Shown here: positions 15,729 to 24,805 of the stretch, in pieces | Numbering within the stretch: the first letter of the stretch is position 1 | Layout of the letters: the number at the start of each line of letters is the position of its first letter | From: Clostridia bacterium | GTDB taxonomy: Bacteria; Bacillota; Clostridia; Christensenellales; Aristaeellaceae | DNA length: 40,569 nt | Reading direction: 5' to 3' | NCBI GenBank assembly: GCA_030537335.1 | Contig: JAUNNK010000009.1 | Span: forward strand, 1 to 40,569 | The notes under the pieces: model-generated | What the model was told of the DNA's origin: nothing | Database searches by the model: none | The model's input: only the letters and a program-made list of their open reading frames with translations | Program-made: the position numbers and the translations under genes

Positions 15729-17240
15729 ATGAAGCTGCAACGCATAATTCTTTGCGCAATCGCGCTGCTGATTGCACTCACACCCATCGCATGTGCCGTC
15801 GTTGATACGCAGAATGTCATCGACGGCATTCTGTCGTATGCCAGCGGCGACGGCGCACTCCAGGATTGGCTGGACGGCGCGCTGTGCGCTGGTGCGGGCA
15901 GCAATTCGGACAACTATCTGTTCGTGCTGCCGCGTCTGCATCCGGAGCTGGATTACTCCGCTTACGCCCGGAAGCTCGCCGAAGCGGTCGCTGGAGACGG
16001 CATCCGCAGCGTGACTGCACGCCAGCGCAGCGGCCTTGCGCTGATCGCCTGCGGCGGCAGGGAGCTGCTGCCGGAGAACCTGGTGGATGATACCGTGGGC
16101 AAGCTGGGCGTCATGAGCTACATCTACGGCCTGCACTTGCTCAACTGCGGCGCGCCCTCCGAGCTGTGGAGCGCGGAGAAACTCGTCGAAAAGCTGCTTT
16201 CGATGCGCATGGCGGACGGCGGCTGGGCGGTCATCGGCCAGTACAGCGACGTGGACGTCACCGCCATGTGCCTGCAGGCGCTGGCCGGAAGCGACGTGGA
16301 GACTGCGGAGCTGCGCGCTGCCGTCGACGAAGCCGTAGACCTGCTCTCCCGAAAACAGCTCGATAGCGGCGGCTACATGAGCATGGCCAAGGAGAACTGC
16401 GAGAGCGCCGCGCAGGTGGTGATTGCGCTGTGCGCCCTGGGCATTGATCCCGCGACGGACACGCGCTTCGCCAAAAATGGAACCAGCGTCGTGGACGCGC
16501 TGCTTGCCTATCGCCTGCCCTCTGGTGGCTTCTGCCACTTGCCGGACGATACCGAAAACGAGACCGCCGGAATTCAGGCGCTGCAAGCGCTGTTTGCCCT
16601 GTCGAATCCCGACTCTGGTCTGTTCGACTTCTCCGGAGCCCCGGCTTTGCAGAATTCCGTCCGGCACAGCAGGAAGTTCTGGGCGCGCATCGCGATCGCC
16701 GCCTGCGCGGTCATCGCCTGCGGACTCTCGCTGATCCGCCGCCACGGTCGCATCAAGCGCCTGATCTCCGTGCTGCTGCTGGCCGCCATCGCGCTGTTTG
16801 CCGTGAAGCTGATCCGCGTGGAGACGGCGGCGGACTATTACAGCGCGAGTGCCGCACCCTCCGATCCCAGCGGCAACGTCTGGCTCACGATCCGCTGCGA
16901 CACCGTGGCCGGGCGCGCCGACGACGGCAGCACGCCCGCTGACGGAACGATCCTTCCGCGCACGCAGATCGGCTTTGCCGAGGGAGACAGTGTCTACGAT
17001 GTGCTGACCTACGCCGTGCGCCAGTTCGGCATTCAGATGGAGCACCAGGGCTCCTCCGAGAACCTGGCCTACATCAACGGCATCAACTATCTCTATGAAT
17101 TTGACTACGGCGACTTGTCGGGCTGGATCTACTCCGTCAACGGCGTTCAGGAGAGCGTCGGCTGCGGCAGCTGTCTGGTGCACGATGGCGACGAGATTGC
17201 CTGGGAATACACAGTGAATCTGGGTGAGGATCTGAAATGA
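15729..17240 (+). CDS. Membrane-anchored intrinsic-factor-like protein (alpha-barrel + DUF4430)
   Basis: A 503-residue protein with a signal segment (1-23), then an extracellular helical repeat domain (about 70-300) of the squalene-cyclase/prenyltransferase barrel type, with repeat marks ADGGWAVIG (162-170), DVDVTAMCLQAL, DSGGYMS and PSGGFCH. Two transmembrane segments follow (about 318-336 and 344-362) joined by a short basic loop RRHGRIKR that should lie in the cytoplasm. The C-terminal 384-497 is DUF4430/transcobalamin-like (VYDVLTYAVRQFG, YINGINYLYEF, GWIYSVNGV). So both ligand-binding-type domains face outward. Animal intrinsic factor and transcobalamin pair an alpha-barrel with a small beta domain in the same order. 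The start is six bases past the previous stop with only weak AGCGGA, suggesting coupled translation; the stop overlaps ecfT. Cobalamin binding is inferred from domain order and riboswitch. Confidence 0.75.
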   Translation: MKLQRIILCAIALLIALTPIACAVVDTQNVIDGILSYASGDGALQDWLDGALCAGAGSNSDNYLFVLPRLHPELDYSAYARKLAEAVAGDGIRSVTARQRSGLALIACGGRELLPENLVDDTVGKLGVMSYIYGLHLLNCGAPSELWSAEKLVEKLLSMRMADGGWAVIGQYSDVDVTAMCLQALAGSDVETAELRAAVDEAVDLLSRKQLDSGGYMSMAKENCESAAQVVIALCALGIDPATDTRFAKNGTSVVDALLAYRLPSGGFCHLPDDTENETAGIQALQALFALSNPDSGLFDFSGAPALQNSVRHSRKFWARIAIAACAVIACGLSLIRRHGRIKRLISVLLLAAIALFAVKLIRVETAADYYSASAAPSDPSGNVWLTIRCDTVAGRADDGSTPADGTILPRTQIGFAEGDSVYDVLTYAVRQFGIQMEHQGSSENLAYINGINYLYEFDYGDLSGWIYSVNGVQESVGCGSCLVHDGDEIAWEYTVNLGEDLK

Positions 17241-18115
17241 GCGCACTGGACAACGTCAATCCGATCGCGGCCTTTCTGTGGCTGATGATGGTCGCGGGCA
17301 TCGCCATGTTCTGCTTCAATCCGGCTATTCTGGCGATCTCGCTGCTGGGCGCGCTGCTGTTCTTTATCTCCCGCAACCCGGACGCGCGGCCCTCAGCGCA
17401 CCTCCCCTATCTCCTTCTGTTCGCGCTGTCGGTGCTGATCAATCCGCTGTTCAACCACAACGGCGCGACGGTGCTGTTCGTGCTCAACGACAACCCGGTC
17501 ACGCTGGAAGCAATCTATTACGGCGCGGCGATGGGCGGCATGGTCCTGGCGGTGCTGTACTGGTTCCGTTCCTTTCAGCAGATCATGACCAGCGACAAGC
17601 TGCTGTACGTATTCGGCTCGGCACTGCCGAAGCTGACGCTGATCCTCTCCATTGCGTTGCGCTACATACCGCTGCTGCGCAAGCAGACCAGGCGCGTGCG
17701 GGACGCACAGAAGGCGCTGGGGCTGTTCCGGGAAGAGAATCTGCTGGACCGCCTGCGCGGCGAATTGCGCATCTTTTCCGTGCTGGTGAGCTGGGCGCTG
17801 GAAAACGGCATCATCACGGCGGACAGCATGTGCGCCCGGGGCTACGGCATAGGGCGACGCACCCGCTTTGCGCTGTTCCGCTTTCAGCTGCGGGAAGGAC
17901 TGATGTGCCTGGGCTGCCTGCTGCTGGGCGGCTGCACCATCGCCGCAATCGCCTGCGGTGCGCTCGCGTGCAGCTTCTACCCGCGCTACGCGCTGCCGTC
18001 GCCCAATGCGCTGGGCTGCGCAGCCTATGCTTCTTACACCATTCTGGCCCTTTTCCCGGCACTGTTGGAAGTGGAGGAACGAATCCGTTGGAAATCCTTA
18101 AAGTTGAAAATCTGA
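17237..18115 (+). CDS. ecfT: ECF transporter transmembrane subunit EcfT
   Basis: The 292-residue membrane protein couples the two ATPase domains to the substrate-binding S component in energy-coupling-factor importers. It has about five to six hydrophobic segments and, near residues 196-204, CARGYGIGRRT, which holds the Ala-Arg-Gly coupling motif typical of EcfT. The ATG overlaps the stop of the upstream gene by four bases and the 3' end overlaps the ATPase gene by 28 bases, so T and A subunits are tightly coupled in translation. Confidence 0.9.
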   Translation: MSALDNVNPIAAFLWLMMVAGIAMFCFNPAILAISLLGALLFFISRNPDARPSAHLPYLLLFALSVLINPLFNHNGATVLFVLNDNPVTLEAIYYGAAMGGMVLAVLYWFRSFQQIMTSDKLLYVFGSALPKLTLILSIALRYIPLLRKQTRRVRDAQKALGLFREENLLDRLRGELRIFSVLVSWALENGIITADSMCARGYGIGRRTRFALFRFQLREGLMCLGCLLLGGCTIAAIACGALACSFYPRYALPSPNALGCAAYASYTILALFPALLEVEERIRWKSLKLKI

Positions 18116-19716
18116 GCTTTGCATTTCCGGGCGCGTTACAGCCGGTGCTGCACGACGTCAGCTTCCGCATGGAGGCCGGCGATTTTCTCGCGCTGATCGG
18201 CGCCACAGGCTCGGGCAAATCCACGCTGATGCGCCTGCTGAAGCGGGAACTCGCGCCCATCGGCAGCATGCAGGGCTGCGTTTACTACAACGGCGTCGCA
18301 CAGCAGGAGCTGCTGGAGCGCGTCTCCGCCTGTGAGATCGGCTACGTGATGCAGCGCCCCGAGCAGCAGATCGTCACCGACAAGGTCTGGCACGAGCTGG
18401 CCTTCGGTCTGGAGAACCTGGGTCTCCCTCAGAGCGTCATCCGCCGCAGGGTCGCGGAGATGGCCAGCTACTTCGGCATCTCGGACTGGTTTGAGCGCGA
18501 CGTGAGCGAGCTCTCGGGCGGTCAGAAGCAGCTGCTGAATCTGGCGGCAGTGATGGTGATGCAGCCAAAGATCTTGCTGCTGGACGAGCCCACCTCCCAG
18601 CTGGACCCCATCGCGGCGGCGGACTTTTTGAATACCGTCTCCAAGCTCAACCGGGAGATGGGCGTGGGTGTGATTCTGATCGAGCACCGCCTGGAGTCCG
18701 TGCTGCCCATGGCAGACCGGGTTCTGGTGCTGGAGGACGGCACGCTGCAGCTGGATTTGCCCCCGGCCCAGGCCTGTGAGCGCCTGCGCTCCCATCCGGT
18801 ACTGCTGGACGCCATGCCTGGCGCGGTCCGGCTGTTTCACGCCGTAAACGGCGCGGGCGACTGCCCAATCACCGTGCGCGAGGGTCGCCGCTTACTGCGG
18901 GAGCACTTCGGAAACGACGTGCGCAGCCTGCCCGAGGCGACAGCGTCCCGGAGCGATGAAACTGTCCTCGAATTCAAGAACGTCTACTTTCGCTACGGTC
19001 GGGAGTACCCCGATGTGCTGAAGGGCTTGAACCTGCAGGTGCGCAAGGGCGAGATCTTCTGCTTTCTGGGGTCGAACGGTTCGGGCAAGTCTACGCTGTT
19101 GAAGCTGTGTGCCGGACTGTGCCGCCCTTACAGCGGCTCCATTCGCATCTTTGGCAAGAAGATTCAGCAGTTTCGCGGCCAGTCGCTGTATCGGGATTGC
19201 GTGGCGCTGCTGCCGCAGGATCCTCAGACCGTATTCTTGAAGAGCACTGTTCGCGACGAACTGCACGAGGTGCACGCCGATCCGTCGGCGCTCCCCTACT
19301 CGCTGGTGCATCTGATGGAACGCCACCCCTACGACCTCAGCGGCGGCGAACAGCAGCTGGTGGCGCTGGCGAAGGTGCTGGCGTCGAGGCCGCAGATTCT
19401 GCTGCTGGACGAGCCCACCAAGGGCGTGGATTCCCATGCGCAGACGGCGGTGCTGGAGGTGCTGCAGCGCCTGAAGGCGGAGGGAATCACCATACTGCTC
19501 GTAACCCACGATGTGGAATTTGCCGCCCGCTGTGCAGATCGCTGCGCACTGTTCTTCCGCGGCGAGATCGTCTCCGAGGATGCGCCCGCGCGCTTCTTCG
19601 ATGAGAACAGCTTCTATACCACCTCCGCCAACCGCATCTGCCGCGGTTGGTATGAGGGCGTGGCCACGGTCGAGAACGCGGCAGAGCTCTGCCGCAGAAA
19701 CGGCGGCGCGCGATGA
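18088..19716 (+). CDS. Fused double ATP-binding subunit of the ECF transporter (EcfA-EcfA')
   Basis: A 543-residue protein made of two ABC ATPase domains in one chain, equivalent to EcfA1 and EcfA2. Domain 1 has Walker A GATGSGKST (38-46), signature LSGGQKQLL and Walker B ILLLDEPTSQLD; domain 2 (from about 290) has GSNGSGKST, LSGGEQQLV and ILLLDEPTKGVD. All catalytic motifs appear intact in both. The start is TTG at 18088 with GGAGG ten bases upstream, inside the end of ecfT; the frame is open far upstream but that part is antisense-like read-through of ecfT. It powers import together with EcfT and the S component that follows. Confidence 0.92.
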   Translation: MEILKVENLSFAFPGALQPVLHDVSFRMEAGDFLALIGATGSGKSTLMRLLKRELAPIGSMQGCVYYNGVAQQELLERVSACEIGYVMQRPEQQIVTDKVWHELAFGLENLGLPQSVIRRRVAEMASYFGISDWFERDVSELSGGQKQLLNLAAVMVMQPKILLLDEPTSQLDPIAAADFLNTVSKLNREMGVGVILIEHRLESVLPMADRVLVLEDGTLQLDLPPAQACERLRSHPVLLDAMPGAVRLFHAVNGAGDCPITVREGRRLLREHFGNDVRSLPEATASRSDETVLEFKNVYFRYGREYPDVLKGLNLQVRKGEIFCFLGSNGSGKSTLLKLCAGLCRPYSGSIRIFGKKIQQFRGQSLYRDCVALLPQDPQTVFLKSTVRDELHEVHADPSALPYSLVHLMERHPYDLSGGEQQLVALAKVLASRPQILLLDEPTKGVDSHAQTAVLEVLQRLKAEGITILLVTHDVEFAARCADRCALFFRGEIVSEDAPARFFDENSFYTTSANRICRGWYEGVATVENAAELCRRNGGAR

Positions 19717-20417
19717 AGCTGCTGCTGATTCGCAGCGCAAGGCTGCGCAAAATTCTGGGAATCGCGCTGCCCTTCATCGCCATACCGGCTGTGGTGCTGT
19801 GCTTTGCCCTGCTCTCCAGCGGAGACAACTACGCACTGGCCTCGCTTCTGGTAACGCTGCTGGCGCTGGTGCTGTTCTCCTGCGGCTTCGAGCGCCGCAA
19901 GACGGGCACGCGTCGGATGATCCTCGTGGCGGTGATGACCGCGCTTTCCGTGGTTGGCCGCTTCGTGTTCATGGTGATTCCCGGCTTCAAGCCCATCACC
20001 GCACTGGTAGTGATCACGGCCATGTATCTGGGCGGCGAAGCGGGTTTCCTCACCGGCGCGCTCTCCGCATTGATCTCCAACTTTTACTTTGGCCAGGGAC
20101 CGTGGACGCCCTTCCAGATGCTCTCCTGGGGCCTACTTGGCCTGCTGGCGGGCTTCCTCGCGCGGCCGTTGAAGCGCAGCCGCATCCTGCTCTCGCTCTA
20201 CGGCGTGTTCGCGGGCGTGGCCTACTCCTTTATCATGGACGTCTGGACGGTGCTCTGGTACAACGGCGGCTTCAATCCCGCACTCTATGTGACAGCGCTG
20301 GGCACTGCTCTCCCCTACACCATCGCCTACGCCGTCTCCAACGTGATCTTCCTGAACCTTCTGGCGCGCCCCTTCGGCGAGAAGCTGGAGCGCGTGCGCA
20401 TCAAGTACGGCTGCTGA
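19713..20417 (+). CDS. ECF transporter S component, probably for cobalamin
   Basis: A 234-residue integral membrane protein with about six transmembrane segments and the S-component pattern AVMTALSVVGRFVF, then FKPITALVVITAMYLGGEAGFLTGALSALISNFYFGQGPWTPFQM in the middle (named here by its ends; key motif FGQGPWTPFQM near 128-138). S components bind the vitamin and dock on EcfT. It overlaps the ATPase gene by four bases (ATGA) and closes the operon. Substrate specificity for cobalamin is inferred from the riboswitch and the intrinsic-factor-like genes, not from a residue signature. Two hairpins follow. Confidence 0.85.
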   Translation: MKLLLIRSARLRKILGIALPFIAIPAVVLCFALLSSGDNYALASLLVTLLALVLFSCGFERRKTGTRRMILVAVMTALSVVGRFVFMVIPGFKPITALVVITAMYLGGEAGFLTGALSALISNFYFGQGPWTPFQMLSWGLLGLLAGFLARPLKRSRILLSLYGVFAGVAYSFIMDVWTVLWYNGGFNPALYVTALGTALPYTIAYAVSNVIFLNLLARPFGEKLERVRIKYGC

Positions 20418-20427
20418 AGCCGAAATC

Positions 20428-20454
20428 GAGCCGCTGCACAAAACGCAGCGGCTC
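20428..20454. terminator. Hairpin after the B12 operon
   Basis: GAGCCGCTGC (20428-20437) and GCAGCGGCTC (20445-20454) form a perfect 10-bp stem with a seven-base loop. The following tail (GTTGCATGC) is poor in T, so it may pause or protect the mRNA end while the next hairpin terminates. Confidence 0.6.
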
Positions 20455-20468
20455 GTTGCATGCAAACG

Positions 20469-20498
20469 CGCCCGGCAAACGCCGGGCGCACAGTTTTT
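20469..20498 (+). terminator. Terminator of the B12 operon
   Basis: CGCCCGGC (20469-20476) and GCCGGGCG (20481-20488) with loop AAAC, followed by CACAGTTTTT. It may also help stop the convergent sensor transcript. Confidence 0.75.
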
Positions 20499-20509
20499 AT
20501 TATGTCCTC

Positions 20510-22648
20510 TTACACATTCTGCTGCTTCTCGCCGTTGATGTCGCGCAGCGCCAAGACAACCTCGCGCACGGTCGCGTTTTCAAAACGCGCTGCCTGCACG
20601 ATCACCGCCGACCACTCGTAGCCGTCCCCGACGATTCTGCGGTATTCGCAACGCACGAAATGGCTGCCCTCGCGGATATTCTTGCGGATATAGTATGGAT
20701 CCAGCAGCTTGTTCAGCTTCTCGCGATCCTCCTGCACCACATTCTGCTGAATATACTTCGCAAACGTCGCCCTGAACGGCATGCTCAGTTGGGTGATCAT
20801 CTCGCCGCCGTGAGTACGCGCCGCATAGCACAGATCATCGTCCAGGTTGACATAGTACAGGCCGTAGTAGATACCGCCGAGGGCAGTGAGGGTCTGCTGG
20901 AGAATGCGGGTGCGCTGCGTGCGCTCAATCTCCGCGTTCTTCTCCGCGTCCACGTTCAGCAGGTACAGATTCGCAATGATTTCGCCGCTGTCCGGGTTCT
21001 TGAACACGCGCAGCACCTGGCGATACCACTGATACTGGCCGTCGAAGCCGAGGATGCGGCATTCCATCACCTGCTCGAACTTGCCCCGGGTGTATGCATC
21101 CAGGATGGCTTCCGCGTTCATCTTTGCGAGATAGTCCGCATAATCCTCGGGATGAACGTACTCGCGCGCAAGGCCGTTCATATCGCCCTCGTAATCGCGC
21201 CACTCGTTCAGCTTGATGCCCGCGCGGGCGACTTCAAAGCCCGGCCGGCAGTCGGTGAGCTTCCATCGACCGCGCCCGAAGTTGATCTGCCACACGGTCG
21301 TGGTCTTGGGAAGGATTGCCTTGCGGTAGTTCCGCTCGTCGCTGAAGCGAATCTTCATCTGCTGCTCCACCGTGCAATCGCGCATGGCGCCGAGCACCAA
21401 ATCGCCGTTTTCTTCATCAGAATTCAGCGTAAAGCGCAACAAGTGCTTGCTGTCCTGCACGCTGCAAAGCAGGTTCATCTTGCAGTGCTGTCCCGGCTTG
21501 AGCTCCCTCAGGCGCTCCTGCAGCTGCTCGGTGTCCGACTCGCTGAGGCCGCAACACACGCCTAGCTCGGAAATGTTCCTCGGCGCGGCCGTTTCCTCGG
21601 CCTCCCCCTCGTATCGCAGGCCGTCGTAGTAGGCCAGAACCTTGTCATGCCTGCGCTGATAGAGGTACAGCCGCGACTTCGAGTCCTCCGCAGCCAGAAC
21701 GAGCATCTTTTCGGAGATGCGCGACCTGCGCCGCTGCTGGCTGCTCTCCTGCCGCATGCTCCGCATGATGACAACCACGTACACCGCCAGCGCAACAATC
21801 AGCAGAAGAATCGCCACGACGAACAGCACCGTCGTAAGTCCGATGGACTTCTCATTCTGCATCAACAACTCGCCGGGAATGAAGAGGGCAATGCTCAGGG
21901 GATAGATGGTCGTGTTCGTCTGGGCGATGTATTCGGAGCTTCCGTTCTTCGCCGAATCCACATGCGTCTGCGCGACCTGGGCGTGCAGCAGATCCTCCAT
22001 GCTTCCATCGCTGTTGAGCTTCAGCAGAGCGTCGTAATAACCACCGCCCTCATAGTTGCTCCTGTTGATGAGATACGCGCCCGTGGTGGAATTGTAGATA
22101 GCGTATCCATAGTTTTCTGTATAGGCGCTCTCCATAATCCAGTCCAAGCGATCGGGATCGATGCACGCCGCAAGCTCCGCTGACTCGCCGATGGAGACGC
22201 GCAGCTGCACCATCCCGTTTTCGCAGCTGATGATTTTCCCCTCGACCTCATCCGTATGATAGCGAATGTAGTGGGGCTCCTGTTGCATGTCCGTGATTGT
22301 GCCGTCCATGTGGTATTCCACGCCGTCGGACACGATCATTGCGTCGCTGAACACGCCGTAGCGCACCATATTGGCAATCTGATCCAGCGAGCCTTCCGAC
22401 ACCTGGCTGATCTCCTCGGAGACGACGTTCATCTGGCGGAAGCCATCCTCGACCAGCATCTGAAACTGCTGGGCAACCTGACGGGCCGCATCCGCCGCGC
22501 GCTCCTCCGCGCCTCTGGAGTCACGGTTGACCAGAATCCACGGAAACAGCATGGCGATCAGCAGCAAAATAAAGCCCAGCGCGATGGTTCCGCGCACGAA
22601 GCCATATCTGTCTTTTTGAAACAGGCGTTTGATGCTCTTCATTTCCAT
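20510..22648 (-). CDS. Two-TM sensor protein with PAS domain(s) and no output domain
   Basis: A 712-residue membrane sensor. It has TM1 at about 20-40, an extracellular ligand-binding-type domain (about 41-265) and TM2 at about 269-295, ending in a basic stretch. The cytoplasmic part of about 410 residues contains a PAS_3-like domain (YVHPEDYADYLAKMN, then FDGQYQWYRQVLRVFKN) and a second similar module (VQEDREKLNKLLDPYY, YEWSAVIVQAARFEN) ending REVVLALRDINGEKQQNV. In relatives that last phrase is the hinge into a GGDEF, EAL or kinase domain, but here the protein stops and no such motif is found before or after. The start ATG at 22648 has GGAGA upstream. It is convergent with the B12 operon and monocistronic. 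The signal it senses is unknown. Confidence 0.7.
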   Translation of the reverse strand: MEMKSIKRLFQKDRYGFVRGTIALGFILLLIAMLFPWILVNRDSRGAEERAADAARQVAQQFQMLVEDGFRQMNVVSEEISQVSEGSLDQIANMVRYGVFSDAMIVSDGVEYHMDGTITDMQQEPHYIRYHTDEVEGKIISCENGMVQLRVSIGESAELAACIDPDRLDWIMESAYTENYGYAIYNSTTGAYLINRSNYEGGGYYDALLKLNSDGSMEDLLHAQVAQTHVDSAKNGSSEYIAQTNTTIYPLSIALFIPGELLMQNEKSIGLTTVLFVVAILLLIVALAVYVVVIMRSMRQESSQQRRRSRISEKMLVLAAEDSKSRLYLYQRRHDKVLAYYDGLRYEGEAEETAAPRNISELGVCCGLSESDTEQLQERLRELKPGQHCKMNLLCSVQDSKHLLRFTLNSDEENGDLVLGAMRDCTVEQQMKIRFSDERNYRKAILPKTTTVWQINFGRGRWKLTDCRPGFEVARAGIKLNEWRDYEGDMNGLAREYVHPEDYADYLAKMNAEAILDAYTRGKFEQVMECRILGFDGQYQWYRQVLRVFKNPDSGEIIANLYLLNVDAEKNAEIERTQRTRILQQTLTALGGIYYGLYYVNLDDDLCYAARTHGGEMITQLSMPFRATFAKYIQQNVVQEDREKLNKLLDPYYIRKNIREGSHFVRCEYRRIVGDGYEWSAVIVQAARFENATVREVVLALRDINGEKQQNV

Positions 22649-23038
22649 CCTTCTCTCTCCGGCTGTGACTTTCCGCGATACAGCAGAATCGGGTTCGGAT
22701 CTCCGGCTGCACGACACTGTTATACTATGTGCGCGCCGCCCGCTTTATACCTTCCAGTGCAATTACGTATAATTATAACAATCGAAGTTTAGTTTTCCAT
22801 TAAAAACGCGCCCAATCGTGAAGAATGTCCAGTTTTAACACAGGCTCGAAGCAAACGTTTTCCGCTTTATGCAAGGTGCATAAATGTATAGAAATCCATG
22901 TCCTGCTGCGCACATGCATACATGAGCACACGAAATCACGCTTCAAAAACGTTCTTTCGCATCGGAAGACTTACTGCTTGCAGGAATTGTTGCTGCCTTT
23001 CATCTCCTATGGCGGTATATAATTCATATTATCTGCAT
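22649..23038. other. AT-richer intergenic region between the sensor and recN
   Basis: No gene is supported. On the minus strand TATAAA (22744-22749) could be the -10 of the sensor gene, with weak TTATAC 17 bases upstream. GCAAACGTTTTCC at 22851-22863 resembles the operator-like sites near the glycyl radical enzyme. A 65-codon open frame at 22825-23022 has no good ribosome binding site and no recognisable sequence. In the Bacillus order spoIVB would be expected downstream of recN; there is no trace of it here. Confidence 0.45.
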
Positions 23039-23073
23039 AAAAAACGGATGGAGCCAACCGACTTCATCCGTTT
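23039..23073 (-). terminator. Terminator of the recN transcript
   Basis: On the minus strand ACGGATG (23065-23071) pairs with CATCCGT (23044-23050), followed by TTTTTT. It lies 10-45 bases past the recN stop and ends the long minus-strand run. Confidence 0.85.
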
Positions 23074-23082
23074 GTACTATAT

Positions 23083-24801
23083 TCACTTGTCCTTTTGATC
23101 CCGTTTCAGCCGCTCCAGGCGTTCACTTGCGTAGTCCAGCATGTGTGCCGCGTGGGAGAGGCTGCTTTCGCTGTCCTCCGCGCCGCCAACCAGCCGGGAC
23201 AGCTCGTGAATCCTGCCGTCGCGGTCCAGCCGCACCACGTTGGTCTGGGTGCGTTCGCCGTCGGTGGACTTCTCCACACGGAAGTGCGCGTCGCCCAGCG
23301 CTGCGATCTGCGGCAGATGCGTAACGCACAGCACCTGCTTGCGCGTCGCGATCTCCTGCATCTTCTCGCCCACAACCTGTGCCATGCGTCCAGACACGCC
23401 AGTGTCGATCTCGTCAAACACCATGGAATCCACGCCGCCGCGATCCAGCGCAATGGCCTTCATCGCCAGCATCACACGGGACAGTTCGCCGCCGGAGGCC
23501 ACAGAGGCCAGGGGCTTCAGCGGTTCGCCGGGATTCGAGGAGATCAGGAATTCTACCTGCTCCCCACCCTCCGCCGTGGGCTTTTCCAGTACCCGGAAAT
23601 CCACGCGGAAGCGGCAGCGGGCCATGCCCAGATCTCTGAGCTGCTCCAGCAGGCTGCGCTCAAATTCCTCCGCCAGCACCCGCCGGGAGCTCGTCAGCGC
23701 CTCGCAGGCCTCGCGCAGCGCGCGATCCTCCTGCTTGAGCTGCTTCTTCAGCTCTGCGATGCGCGCGTCGCCGGATTGAATGGACTCAAGCCGCGCCTTG
23801 GCGGCGCTGCCAAAGGCGATGACCTCGTCAATTGTCGCGCCGTACTTGCGCTCCAGACGGGAAATCAGATCCAGCCGGTCGCCGATCTTGTCCATCAGCC
23901 TGGGATCAAAGCTCAGCTCTTCGCTGAGCGCCTGCAGCTCCGCGCCGGCCTCCTGCACGCCGTAATAGAGCCCCTTGAGCTCGTTCGCCAGCTTTTCAAA
24001 GCGCGGATCCAGGCCTGCGATGCCCTCCATGGCAGAGCTGGCGCGCAGCAGCGCCTCCTGAGCGCTCAGGCCACGACCGTCGCCGCCGTAGGTCAGCTCA
24101 TAGGCTGTATCTACGCCGTTCCGAACCTTCTCGGCATTCTCCAGCATGCGCAGCTTGCGCTCCAGCTTTTCCTCCTCGCCGATCTTGAGCTTCGCAGAGG
24201 TGATCTCCTCCACCTGAAAGCGGAGCATGTCGATCAGCCGCTCCCGCTCGGATGCGTCCTTGAGCAGCTTGCGCAGTTCCAAAGCCGTGGCCGCGCGCGC
24301 CGCATGGGCCGCGCGCACCGCCGCCATCTTCCCGAGATGTTCCTCGTCGCCGAAGGCGTCCAGAAATTCCATGTGCTTCGCCGGATTCATCAGCGACTGA
24401 TGCTCGTGCTGGCCGTGCACATCCACCAGCAGCGCAGTGAACTGCTTCAGCGTCGCCAACGGCAGCACCGTGCCCGCGATGCGGCAGACATTGCGCCCGC
24501 TGCGGCTCAGCTCCCTGGACACGCAAACCAAACCGCCGTCCGCATCCACACCCAGCTCCGCAGCCAGCTCCAGCGCCGCCGCATTCCCGGAGATGTCGAA
24601 CAGCGCCTGCACGCTCCCCTTCTCTGCGCCTGTGCGGATCATGTCCCGGTCGGCGCGACCGCCCAGCGCAAGGTTCACGCTGTCCACTACGATGGACTTT
24701 CCCGCGCCGGTTTCGCCCGTAAGCACATTGAATCCCTGCGCAAATTCGATGCGCAGCGATTCAATCAGGGCGATATTTCGGATTGTCAGTTCTAGCAGCA
24801 T
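23083..24801 (-). CDS. recN: DNA repair protein RecN
   Basis: RecN is an SMC-like ATPase that acts at DNA double-strand breaks. The 572-residue protein starts MLLELTIRNIALIESLRIEF, has Walker A GETGAGKS at about 31-38, a long central helical coiled-coil region (about 150-370), the ABC signature SGGELSRVMLAMK and Walker B VFDEIDTGVSGRMA, followed by CVTHLPQIAALGD. It is the last gene of the nadK-argR-recN part of the run and starts four bases after the argR stop. A strong terminator follows, so spoIVB, which commonly comes next in Firmicutes, is not part of this operon. Confidence 0.97.
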   Translation of the reverse strand: MLLELTIRNIALIESLRIEFAQGFNVLTGETGAGKSIVVDSVNLALGGRADRDMIRTGAEKGSVQALFDISGNAAALELAAELGVDADGGLVCVSRELSRSGRNVCRIAGTVLPLATLKQFTALLVDVHGQHEHQSLMNPAKHMEFLDAFGDEEHLGKMAAVRAAHAARAATALELRKLLKDASERERLIDMLRFQVEEITSAKLKIGEEEKLERKLRMLENAEKVRNGVDTAYELTYGGDGRGLSAQEALLRASSAMEGIAGLDPRFEKLANELKGLYYGVQEAGAELQALSEELSFDPRLMDKIGDRLDLISRLERKYGATIDEVIAFGSAAKARLESIQSGDARIAELKKQLKQEDRALREACEALTSSRRVLAEEFERSLLEQLRDLGMARCRFRVDFRVLEKPTAEGGEQVEFLISSNPGEPLKPLASVASGGELSRVMLAMKAIALDRGGVDSMVFDEIDTGVSGRMAQVVGEKMQEIATRKQVLCVTHLPQIAALGDAHFRVEKSTDGERTQTNVVRLDRDGRIHELSRLVGGAEDSESSLSHAAHMLDYASERLERLKRDQKDK

Positions 24802-24805
24802 TTCT

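Noticed and set aside
17278-18087. In-frame upstream extension of the fused ECF ATPase over ecfT
   Set aside because: The extension is an out-of-frame shadow of ecfT; a TTG start at 18088 with GGAGG is followed at once by the ABC domain.
19511-21565. Open frame of 684 codons crossing the S-component gene and the sensor's antisense
   Set aside because: It runs through two terminators and two real genes in other frames with no conserved sequence.
22825-23022. 65-codon open frame in the region between the sensor and recN
   Set aside because: No convincing ribosome binding site, no similarity I recognise, and it lies in an AT-richer spacer.
22980-23040. TATAAT near 23018 as a rightward promoter
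   Set aside because: It has no good -35 at 16-18 bases and would only drive transcription antisense into recN through its terminator.
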